From: Clostridia bacterium
GTDB lineage: Bacteria; Bacillota; Clostridia; Christensenellales; Aristaeellaceae
DNA: 6,198 nucleotides
Direction: 5' to 3'
Assembly (NCBI GenBank): GCA_900754755.1
Contig: CAAEEC010000165.1
Span: 1 to 6,198 of the forward strand
The notes beneath the pieces were generated by a model. The model had not been told where the DNA came from, did not search any database, and saw only the letters and a program-made list of their open reading frames with translations. A program made the position numbers and the translations under genes. This document shows, one piece after another, positions 1-5,495 of this stretch. Positions within the stretch are counted from its first letter, which is position 1. Every line of letters starts with the position of its first letter.

Positions 1-84
1 ACTCTTTATTTCCTTATTCGGTATAGCGGAGGCGGCTGTCAATTCGACATAATTTTCTTGTGATACTTTACCGTACATGAGCAT
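1..84 (-). other. AT-rich left edge with a possible partial reading frame running off the window
   Basis: The first ~90 bases are about 40% GC, against the clearly GC-rich sequence beyond. On the minus strand a frame different from that of the CotH-like gene is open from the ATG at 84-82 to the window edge, 28 codons, and would read MLMYGKVSQENYVELTAASA and onward. It looks more protein-like than the tail of the CotH-like frame in the same bases, but no Shine-Dalgarno site precedes it and I do not recognise the family. It could be the end of a gene carried by an inserted element, or chance. The composition change and the break in CotH similarity fall at the same place (about bases 85-95), which supports a junction there. 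Confidence 0.25.
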
Positions 85-1178
85 TTGCTGACGGTTTCCA
101 TCAGCAGGTACAAGCCCTGATACTCACCGTTGAGATACAATTCGCAATAGCGCACGTTGGGCGCGTATTCCATGATTTCCCCGGCGACGTTCAGGCACAG
201 GTAGTTGCGCAGCAGCGTGCGGTCGAGAAAGGGGCCGTTCAGCGCCCATTCGTCGTGCGCGGCCATGCCCGCCAGCGCCTGGGGATCTTCGGCGCCATTT
301 TCATCGACCAGATGGATGGAATATTCATTGTCCATCACCTCCGCAAGGGCCTCCGCGTCGTGCAAAGCCATGTCCAGCGCCAACTGGGGATAGGCCCGCC
401 GCAGCGCGCGGAAACTCTGCCGCAGCGCGTCCGCGCCCAGGCCATAATACGTATTGATCGCCTGTAAGCCGTGCTCTCCGGGCGGCTGGAGCTCGTAGAT
501 GTGGATCAGTCCCTTGCCATGGGCTTGCGCGCAGGCAGCTTCCGTTTCAATGTGCCCGGCCTCATCCTCCCGGTAATAGTTCATCACCGCCACGCGGTCG
601 CAGGCGGAGGAAATGAGCGTTTCCAGCGCGCCGGCGTGGCCGGTGGTGTCGTAATAATAGGGCACGCAGAGGATCATTTCCAGCCCCAGTTGCCGCGCAC
701 GTTCATAGGCGCATTGGGCGGCGCTGGCAAAGCTGCGCATCAGCGCATCCGCATCCTCGTCCCATTCGTCGAGCAGATAGGGTTCCACATCGAAAACAAT
801 GCCGCGCAGCGTTTCCGAATGGGCCGTGTGCAGCGCTCCCGCCTGCTCAACCTGCCGCAGCATTTCGCTTCCCTCCGGTTCCATCGCCCAGGAAGGATCT
901 CCCGTGAGCCAATAGACCGCCAGGCCTTCCTCTTGCGCGGCACGCAAAAATTCTTCCTGCGCGCTTGGGTGTTCGGGGAAGGTGACGTACAATTCGCCGA
1001 TCCCATACCGGCGCGCCAGATCCCAAAGCCACTGCGCATTTTCCCCTGTCGGGGCCTCCCAGCAAAACAGGCCCTTCGCCCCGCCATTCATTTCCCGATG
1101 ACGCCCGTTGATCAATAGGATTGCTCCGATCCATAGGCAAAGCAGCGCTGTCAGGAGCAGCAGAACCTTTTTTCGCAC
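39..1178 (-). CDS. Membrane-anchored TIM-barrel protein fused to a truncated CotH kinase-like domain (3'-truncated)
   Basis: Residues are numbered from the outer GTG at 1187. The preferred start is the second GTG (1178-1176), because AAGGTGA at 1190-1184 lies 5 bases upstream of it; the outer GTG lies inside that site. Residues ~7-26 form one hydrophobic segment after KK, a signal peptide or membrane anchor. Residues ~38-283 look like a glycosidase-type TIM barrel: GLFCWEAP near strand 1, IVFDVEP (130-136) with acidic residues where GH18-like barrels keep theirs, and VMNYY (201-205). Residues ~285-366 match the middle of CotH kinase domains: YSIHLVDENG, LAGM, EWALNGPFLDRTLLRNYL and ELYLNGEYQGLYLLMETV. 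The usual CotH start (GNxS...FDKK) and the C-terminal catalytic half are missing. After METVS the protein ends in a 15-residue unrelated tail. CotH kinases phosphorylate spore-coat proteins; this copy should be inactive as a kinase. A weak promoter (TTGATA at 1241-1236) may drive it. Confidence 0.8.
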   Translation of the reverse strand: MRKKVLLLLTALLCLWIGAILLINGRHREMNGGAKGLFCWEAPTGENAQWLWDLARRYGIGELYVTFPEHPSAQEEFLRAAQEEGLAVYWLTGDPSWAMEPEGSEMLRQVEQAGALHTAHSETLRGIVFDVEPYLLDEWDEDADALMRSFASAAQCAYERARQLGLEMILCVPYYYDTTGHAGALETLISSACDRVAVMNYYREDEAGHIETEAACAQAHGKGLIHIYELQPPGEHGLQAINTYYGLGADALRQSFRALRRAYPQLALDMALHDAEALAEVMDNEYSIHLVDENGAEDPQALAGMAAHDEWALNGPFLDRTLLRNYLCLNVAGEIMEYAPNVRYCELYLNGEYQGLYLLMETVSKCSCTVKYHKKIMSN

Positions 1179-1332
1179 GGATCTCACCTTGGTGTTTACA
1201 AAATCAAGACAATATTTGACTCTTTTGCCTTATTTTATCAAGCACCTTCGGATTAAGTTACGCGTTTAACTGTGCTAAAATGCGGTTTCTGGCTGGGGAT
1301 TTTGGGCGCAGGCCGCCGCGCGCGGTTTTAAC

Positions 1333-1361
1333 TTGACAGGCCTGCCAGTAAAAGGTATAAT
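1333..1361 (+). promoter_or_regulatory. Consensus sigma-A promoter of the aspS T-box leader
   Basis: TTGACA at 1333-1338 and TATAAT at 1356-1361 are both perfect consensus hexamers separated by the optimal 17 bases. Transcription should start near 1367-1369, a few bases before the T-box Stem I. An 8-base palindrome (CAGGCCTG) starts at the end of the -35 hexamer and runs into the spacer, but nothing else points to an operator. The promoter is strong by sequence, which suits control by downstream attenuation rather than initiation. Confidence 0.9.
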
Positions 1362-1369
1362 GCACAGTA

Positions 1370-1583
1370 GATACGAGCGATGAGGGAAAGAGTAGTCCAT
1401 TGCCCCGTGCGCACAGGGATGGCGCGCCGCGACTGAGAGCGCCCATGCACGGCCTGGATGAACGACACTCCCGAGCTTCCGCGCAGGCGGCGCGTCCTCG
1501 CGTTATAGGGGATGGAGAAAAAAGCAGGGTGGCACCGCGGAGCTGAGGCTTTCGCCCCTTTGGAGGGCGAGGGCTATTTTTTT
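1370..1583 (+). promoter_or_regulatory. T-box riboswitch, aspartate-specific (tRNA-Asp)
   Basis: The leader carries the T-box core AGGGTGGCACCGCGG at 1526-1540. Stem I is recognisable: GGGA (1384-1387) pairs with TCCC (1469-1472), the loop-E element is AGTA (1391-1394) opposite GAA (1460-1462), and GTCCA (1395-1399) pairs with TGGAT (1455-1459). Higher up, CGTGC (1406-1410) pairs with GCACG (1447-1451). The specifier after GAA-C is GAC (1464-1466) followed by A, an aspartate codon. The bulge UGGC (1530-1533) is complementary to GCCA, as expected for a tRNA-Asp with G at the discriminator position. In the antiterminator, AGGG (1526-1529) can pair with CCCT (1556-1559), which excludes the terminator at 1547-1575. 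Uncharged tRNA-Asp should therefore permit read-through into aspS. Specifier, bulge and downstream gene all agree. Confidence 0.95.
1547..1583 (+). terminator. Intrinsic terminator of the aspS T-box
   Basis: Bases 1547-1557 pair with 1565-1575 as an 11-pair stem (core TCGCCC/GGGCGA plus three G-U pairs) around a 7-base loop, followed by one A and seven Ts at 1577-1583. The left arm contains the CCC needed by the T-box antiterminator, so the two folds are mutually exclusive. This is the premature stop used when tRNA-Asp is charged. Confidence 0.9.
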
Positions 1584-1647
1584 ATCGCAGGCGGGCCGCT
1601 CTGGGAAAAATGGCCGGGAAATTCGGAAGAATTGGAGGAGAAAGGCA

Positions 1648-3432
1648 ATGAATGGATATAAGCGCACGCATTATTGCGGGACGCTGACGAAGGCGAACGC
1701 GGGCCAAACGGTGCAGCTTTCCGGCTGGGTGCAGCGCACGCGCGATCTGGGCGGCGTGGTGTTCGTATGGCTGCGCGACCGCGAGGGCATGGTGCAGTTG
1801 GTGTTTGACGACACGGTGTGCGACGAGGCCACGCTCAAGCTGGGCAAATCCCTGCGCGGCGAATACGTGGTGACCGCAGTGGGCGAGGTGCGCGAGCGCG
1901 CGCCCGAAGCCGTAAACGCGCAGATGGCCACGGGCGAAATCGAAGTGGTGGTGAAGGAAGCCGAGCTGCTCAACCGCTCCGAAACCCCGCCGATCTACAT
2001 CGACGACAAGGCCGAGGAAAACGAGACGGTGCGGCTCAAGTACCGCTATCTCGATCTGCGCAAGCCGTCCATGTTCCAAAAGCTCAAGTTGCGGCACGAA
2101 ATCACCGCCACCATCCGCCGCTATATGGATTCGCAGGGCTTTATCGACGTGGAAACGCCGATCCTCACCAAGTCCACGCCCGAGGGCGCGCGCGATTTTC
2201 TGGTGCCCTACCGGGGCCGCGCGGGCCAGTTCTACGCGCTGCCGCAGTCCCCGCAGATCTACAAGCAGCTACTAATGCTCGCGGGCTTTGATAAGTACTA
2301 TCAGGTGGCGCGCTGCTTCCGCGACGAGGACAACCGCGCTGACCGCCAGCCGGAATTCACGCAGGTGGACGTGGAGATGAGCTTTGTGCAGCCCGAGGAT
2401 GTGCAGACCGTGATCGAGGGTGCGTTCGCCAAGGTGTTCGAGGCCGTGAAGGGCATCCATCTGTCCCTGCCCCTGCCGCGCATGACCTGGAAATACGCCA
2501 TGGAAAATTATGGCTCCGATAAGCCGGACACGCGCTTCGACATGAAGCTGGTGGATGCCACGGATATCGCCCAAGGCTGCGCTTTCCCCGTGTTCGCGGA
2601 CGCGGCGGCTTCCGGCGGCTGCGTGCGCGGCATCAACGCCAAGGGTTGCGCGGATATGACGCGCAAGCAGATCGACGCGCTGGCCGAATTCGTAAAGACC
2701 TACCGTGCCAAGGGATTGGCCTGGGTTTCCTTCGCGGCGGACGGCGGCCACAAATCTTCCTTTAACAAATTCCTGGATGAGGGCCTTTTGAACGCGCTGC
2801 GCGAGCGCATGGGGGCCGAACCGGGCGACATCCTCTTCTTCGTGGCGGACAAAAAGGCCGTGGCGCTGCAGGCGCTGGGCGCGTTGCGCCTGGAAATCGC
2901 CAAAAAGCGCGATCTCATCGACCACAACCGCTACGACCTGTTCTGGGTCACGGAATTTCCGCTTTTTGAGTACAGCGAGGAAGAAGAGCGCTACGTGGCC
3001 ATGCACCATCCCTTCACCAGCTGGATGGAGGAGGACGAGGAACTGCTGGAAACCGCGCCTGACCAGGTGCGCGCCAAGGCCTACGACCTGGTGCTCAACG
3101 GCATCGAGATGGGTTCCGGTTCCATCCGCATCCACCGCAGCGATATGCAGTCGCGCATGTTCGATATGATTGGCCTTTCGCCCGAGGAGGCGAAGCACCG
3201 CTTCGGCTTCCTGCTGGAGGCCTTCAAGTATGGCACGCCGCCGCACGGCGGGTTTGCCTTCGGCGTCGACCGGCTGGTGATGATCTTGACCGGTAGCGAG
3301 AACCTGCGTGAAGTCGTCGCCTTCCCGAAGGCGCAAAACGCCAATTGCCTGATGATGCAAACCCCGTCCGACGTGCAGGAAGAGCAGCTCAAGATGCTGC
3401 ACATTCGCGTGGCGGACGACGAACAGGAATAG
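1648..3432 (+). CDS. aspS: Aspartyl-tRNA synthetase
   Basis: Cytoplasmic class II enzyme that charges tRNA-Asp with aspartate using ATP. At 594 residues it has the usual bacterial length. Order: N-terminal OB-fold anticodon-binding domain (~1-110, GWVQRTRDLGG at 26-36), catalytic core start with ETPILTKSTPEGARDF (169-184), QSPQ (200-203), motif 2 FRDED (224-228) with RQPEFTQ (233-239), the bacterial GAD insertion (~295-420), AMHHPF (451-456), GIEMGSGSIRIH (485-496), and motif 3 GVDRLVM (539-545). All expected motifs are present. Leu34 occupies the place of E. coli Leu30, the state associated with a discriminating (tRNA-Asp only) enzyme, while non-discriminating bacterial forms carry His there. 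The ATG at 1648 is set by GGAGGAG at 1634-1640, 7 bases upstream. It is transcribed through the T-box leader, and the RseC-like gene follows after 15 bases with no terminator between them. Confidence 0.98.
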   Translation: MNGYKRTHYCGTLTKANAGQTVQLSGWVQRTRDLGGVVFVWLRDREGMVQLVFDDTVCDEATLKLGKSLRGEYVVTAVGEVRERAPEAVNAQMATGEIEVVVKEAELLNRSETPPIYIDDKAEENETVRLKYRYLDLRKPSMFQKLKLRHEITATIRRYMDSQGFIDVETPILTKSTPEGARDFLVPYRGRAGQFYALPQSPQIYKQLLMLAGFDKYYQVARCFRDEDNRADRQPEFTQVDVEMSFVQPEDVQTVIEGAFAKVFEAVKGIHLSLPLPRMTWKYAMENYGSDKPDTRFDMKLVDATDIAQGCAFPVFADAAASGGCVRGINAKGCADMTRKQIDALAEFVKTYRAKGLAWVSFAADGGHKSSFNKFLDEGLLNALRERMGAEPGDILFFVADKKAVALQALGALRLEIAKKRDLIDHNRYDLFWVTEFPLFEYSEEEERYVAMHHPFTSWMEEDEELLETAPDQVRAKAYDLVLNGIEMGSGSIRIHRSDMQSRMFDMIGLSPEEAKHRFGFLLEAFKYGTPPHGGFAFGVDRLVMILTGSENLREVVAFPKAQNANCLMMQTPSDVQEEQLKMLHIRVADDEQE

Positions 3433-3447
3433 CGGGCGGAAAATGGC

Positions 3448-3846
3448 ATGAAGCGGGAAGCGAAAGTGGTGCGGGAAAACGGCAGGCTGATGGCGGAAGT
3501 GCTCCGCGAGGAAGCCTGCCAGTCCTGCCGCGCCTGCCGGTTTGGCCAGGTGGAGCGCGTGCTGGTGGAATTGCCGCAGGGGAGCGAATACCGGGAAGGG
3601 GAAACCATCGAGCTGGAAGTGCCCGATGGAACCGTGTCGCGCGGCGCGCTCCTCGCTTACGCGCTGCCGTTGGCCGCCATGCTCGCGGGGCTGTTTCTGG
3701 GCGCGCGCTGGGGCGCGGAAGGCGTGCAGGCGCTGGGCGCGCTGGTTGGCCTCGCGTTGGGGCTTCTCGCGGTGCGCCTGTTTTCCCGCCGGATGAAAGC
3801 GCCCGCGCCCATGCCCTGCGCAAAAGTTTCCAAAAAAGAAGAATAA
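3448..3846 (+). CDS. RseC/MucC-like (SoxR-reducing system) integral membrane protein
   Basis: A 132-residue protein with the RseC/MucC layout: a short N-terminal soluble part with a cysteine cluster C24-x2-C27-x2-C30, a beta-rich stretch (~36-60, ending EGETIELEVPDG), and two transmembrane helices (~66-86 and ~92-112) joined by a short loop, then a basic tail with one more cysteine (C124). In proteobacteria RseC acts with Rsx/Rnf electron-transport complexes in keeping SoxR reduced; in Clostridia homologues the partner is unknown and may be an Rnf complex (inference). The cysteines could bind a metal or an Fe-S cluster. The start at 3448 follows a modest GGGCGGA (3434-3440) by 7 bases. It lies 15 bases after aspS, so it is probably read from the T-box-controlled transcript. 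The family call rests on architecture and the cysteine motif. Confidence 0.75.
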   Translation: MKREAKVVRENGRLMAEVLREEACQSCRACRFGQVERVLVELPQGSEYREGETIELEVPDGTVSRGALLAYALPLAAMLAGLFLGARWGAEGVQALGALVGLALGLLAVRLFSRRMKAPAPMPCAKVSKKEE

Positions 3847-3854
3847 AAAATGGA

Positions 3855-3905
3855 CGCCAGCTTTCAAACCGCCTTGTGCGTTTTGGAAGTTGGCGCTATT
3901 TCTAG
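3855..3905 (+). terminator. Hairpin after the aspS operon, probable weak terminator or attenuator
   Basis: Bases 3855-3868 pair with 3882-3895 as a 14-pair stem with two G-U pairs and a 13-base loop. On the plus strand it is followed only by CTATTTCT, a poor T-tract, so termination after the RseC-like gene may be partial. In the opposite direction the stem is followed by a run of six Ts (complement of A at 3845-3850), which would make a better terminator for minus-strand transcription, although no minus-strand gene ends here. The stem stops 13 bases before the Shine-Dalgarno site of the next gene, so it may instead tune read-through or mRNA stability. Confidence 0.6.
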
Positions 3906-3908
3906 CAT

Positions 3909-3914
3909 GGGAGG
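3909..3914 (+). promoter_or_regulatory. Ribosome binding site that fixes a GTG start
   Basis: GGGAGG lies 8 bases upstream of the GTG at 3923-3925. The in-frame TTG at 3890 lies inside the preceding hairpin and has no such site, so the GTG is the preferred start of the FakA-like domain gene. Confidence 0.85.
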
Positions 3915-3922
3915 CGAACAGA

Positions 3923-4171
3923 GTGGAGTATATATTTGATACGCAGCTATTGATTGAAGGCAAGGATTTGTCCGAAGACGCGATCCACGATTACATTGCG
4001 GAACATTTCGAGGGCGATTGCCTGCTGGCCGTGGGGGACGACGAGTGCATCAAGATTCACTTCCACACGAACGAGCCGTGGAAGGTGCTGGAATATTGCG
4101 CGTCCCTGGGCGACATTTACGATGTGGTGCTCGAAAACATGCGGCGGCAGGCGAACGGCCTGGAAGGATAG
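3923..4171 (+). CDS. Stand-alone FakA/YloV-like domain protein (dihydroxyacetone-kinase-related, 82 residues)
   Basis: From the GTG start the protein has 82 residues and begins MEYIFDTQLLIEGKDL. The start resembles the YGYCTEF...EG stretch that follows the DhaL kinase domain in fatty-acid kinase FakA/YloV, and residues 38-52 (GDDECIKIHFHTNEP) match the GDDDLVKVHVHTNxPG element of the same region. It ends LGDIYDVVLENMRRQ, the counterpart of the conserved GxIxxIxIENMxxQ. The kinase domain and the C-terminal domain of FakA are both absent, so it cannot phosphorylate anything alone; binding of a partner or ligand is more likely. His46 and His48 are kept, but the cysteine of YGYCTEF is Asp6. The URO-D-like gene starts 8 bases downstream, suggesting coupled translation and a shared role. 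Proteins of this kind are sometimes named 'kinase to dihydroxyacetone kinase', which says nothing firm about function. Confidence 0.8.
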   Translation: MEYIFDTQLLIEGKDLSEDAIHDYIAEHFEGDCLLAVGDDECIKIHFHTNEPWKVLEYCASLGDIYDVVLENMRRQANGLEG

Positions 4172-4179
4172 GAGGCCAT

Positions 4180-5424
4180 ATGAACGCACAGGAAAGAACT
4201 TTGCTGCGCGGTCTCGCGCAAAAGGTGCGCGAATTGGCGGCGCAGCCGCAGATGGACGGGCTGCGCAAAAGCTGGTACGCGCTCAACGATGGAAAGCCGG
4301 ACAGGCCCCTGATCGTGATGAAATTCCACGGCGTGTATAGCGACGTGTATCCCCAGCCGGTGTGCGAAGATCCGCTGGCGCGGGAGTTGGAAGGCGCTTT
4401 TCTCAATCTGCTCACGGAGGCGGGGTGGAAGGACGATTGCGTGATCGAGCCGGAATTTTCGGTGAACCTTTCGTTTTCGTTCACGCCGTTTGGCATTCCG
4501 GTGGAGAAAAAGCAGGCGCTGGACGCGCACGGCAAGCCGACGATGGGCTACCTTTCCCATCACATCATTGCCGACCTGGAAGAGGATTTCCATTTGCTGG
4601 GCAAGTCCACTTGGAATATCGAGAAGGAGTACGCGCACAAACAGGCGCTGTTCGCGGCGGCAAACGAGACTTTTGGCGATATCCTCACCGTGAAATACCG
4701 CACCCCCGCGCCTTCTTACGCCCCGGCGACGGCGCTGGTGGAACTGATGGGCATGGAAAATATGCTGCTGGCGCTCTACGACGCGCCGGAACATTTCGCC
4801 AAGGCGCTGGATATGCAGACGGATGACTGGCTTGAATTCCTTTCAGAAATCGAAGCGCGCGGCCTGGTGGCGCAGAATACGGACGCTTCCTACGTGGGGC
4901 AGGATTCCTATGGCTATTCGCGCCAACTGGCGGAGGTGGGCGCGCGCCAAGCCAGCTTTGCGGACGGTTGGGGCTATGCCAATTCGCAGGAAACCGTGGG
5001 CATTTCCCCGCAGATGTTCGACGAGGTTTTCTTCCCCAGCATCGCGCGGTACGCGGCGCGCTTCGGCCTGTTTGCCTTCGGCTGCTGCGAGCCGGTGCAT
5101 CCGCTGTGGGAAAGGAGCCTTTCGCGGCTGCCGAACCTGCGCAAGGTTTCGGTTTCGCCCTGGTGCGATGAGGAGGCGATTGCCGGGTACATCCGCGGCA
5201 AGGGCATTGTGTACCACCGCAAACCCTCGCCCAACGGTTTCGCGGCGGCGCAATGGGATGAAGAGGCCCTGCGCGCGCAGATCGCCAAGACGGCGCGGGC
5301 CGCGCGCGGTTGCCCGCTGGAAATCACCTTCCGGGACATCACCACCGTGCATGGCGATTCCACCCGGCTCGGCAAGGCCGTGGAGATTGCCCGCCGCGCG
5401 GCGGCGGAAAATTGGCAACCCTGA
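4180..5424 (+). CDS. Uroporphyrinogen decarboxylase-like (URO-D/MtaA superfamily) protein
   Basis: A 414-residue soluble protein that I place in the URO-D superfamily, which holds HemE and the corrinoid methyltransferases MtaA/CmuA. The placement rests on overall pattern: the PEFSVNLSFSFTPFGIPV segment (91-108), HHIIADLEEDF (127-137), the central VELMGMENMLLALYDAPEHF (187-206), DGWGYANSQETVGISPQMFD (262-281), and FGCCEPVHPLWE (300-311) followed by LRKVSVSPWCD (320-330). It lacks the N-terminal arginine pattern of true HemE, so a methyltransferase or related role is more likely than haem synthesis (inference). Cys302, Cys303, Glu304 and His307 could form a metal site. The ATG at 4180 follows AGGAGG (4170-4175) by 4 bases, short but usable, and lies 8 bases after the FakA-like gene. 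A longer frame back to 4018 would overlap that gene and read as low-complexity out-of-frame sequence, so it is rejected. No corrinoid-binding protein gene lies in the window. Confidence 0.8.
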   Translation: MNAQERTLLRGLAQKVRELAAQPQMDGLRKSWYALNDGKPDRPLIVMKFHGVYSDVYPQPVCEDPLARELEGAFLNLLTEAGWKDDCVIEPEFSVNLSFSFTPFGIPVEKKQALDAHGKPTMGYLSHHIIADLEEDFHLLGKSTWNIEKEYAHKQALFAAANETFGDILTVKYRTPAPSYAPATALVELMGMENMLLALYDAPEHFAKALDMQTDDWLEFLSEIEARGLVAQNTDASYVGQDSYGYSRQLAEVGARQASFADGWGYANSQETVGISPQMFDEVFFPSIARYAARFGLFAFGCCEPVHPLWERSLSRLPNLRKVSVSPWCDEEAIAGYIRGKGIVYHRKPSPNGFAAAQWDEEALRAQIAKTARAARGCPLEITFRDITTVHGDSTRLGKAVEIARRAAAENWQP

Positions 5425-5438
5425 GAATGCTGTATCTC

Positions 5439-5471
5439 CGCCCGGCGGCCACAATGACGCGCCGCCGGGCG
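5439..5471. terminator. GC-rich inverted repeat between convergent genes
   Basis: Bases 5439-5449 and 5461-5471 form a perfect 11-pair inverted repeat, all G-C pairs, around an 11-base loop. It begins 15 bases after the stop of the URO-D-like gene and ends 24 bases before the stop of the convergent flavodoxin gene. Neither side has a T-run, so it is not a textbook intrinsic terminator. It may act in both directions as a pause, Rho-dependent or mRNA 3'-end protecting structure. Confidence 0.5.
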
Positions 5472-5495
5472 AACAGTTGTATCGAGATGGGCAAT

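Noticed and set aside
471..1118. Plus-strand 215-codon frame opposite the TIM-barrel/CotH gene
   Set aside because: Shadow frame rich in Arg, Gly and His with no family likeness, while the minus-strand frame has a hydrophobic anchor and CotH motifs.
1316..1325. CCGCGCGCGG palindrome followed by TTTT just upstream of the aspS promoter
   Set aside because: Too short to be a convincing terminator, and such GC palindromes are common by chance in this composition. No gene ends upstream of it on the plus strand.
1258..1446. Minus-strand 62-codon frame across the T-box leader
   Set aside because: It overlaps the consensus promoter and Stem I of the T-box, has no ribosome site and no recognisable sequence.
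3874..3902. Possible promoter TTGTGC - 17 bases - TATTTC before the FakA-like gene
   Set aside because: The -10 matches consensus at only three positions and the elements sit inside the hairpin stem. Read-through from upstream is as likely.
2272..3963. Minus-strand open frame of 563 codons opposite aspS
   Set aside because: It lies antisense to a complete aspS with all class II motifs. Its product is rich in His, Arg, Gln and Ala as expected of a GC-rich shadow frame, and it has no recognisable domain.
4018..4179. N-terminal 54-codon extension of the URO-D-like gene
   Set aside because: It would overlap the FakA-like gene in another frame and reads as Arg/Gly/His-rich shadow sequence. The ATG at 4180 has AGGAGG immediately upstream and starts the recognisable protein.
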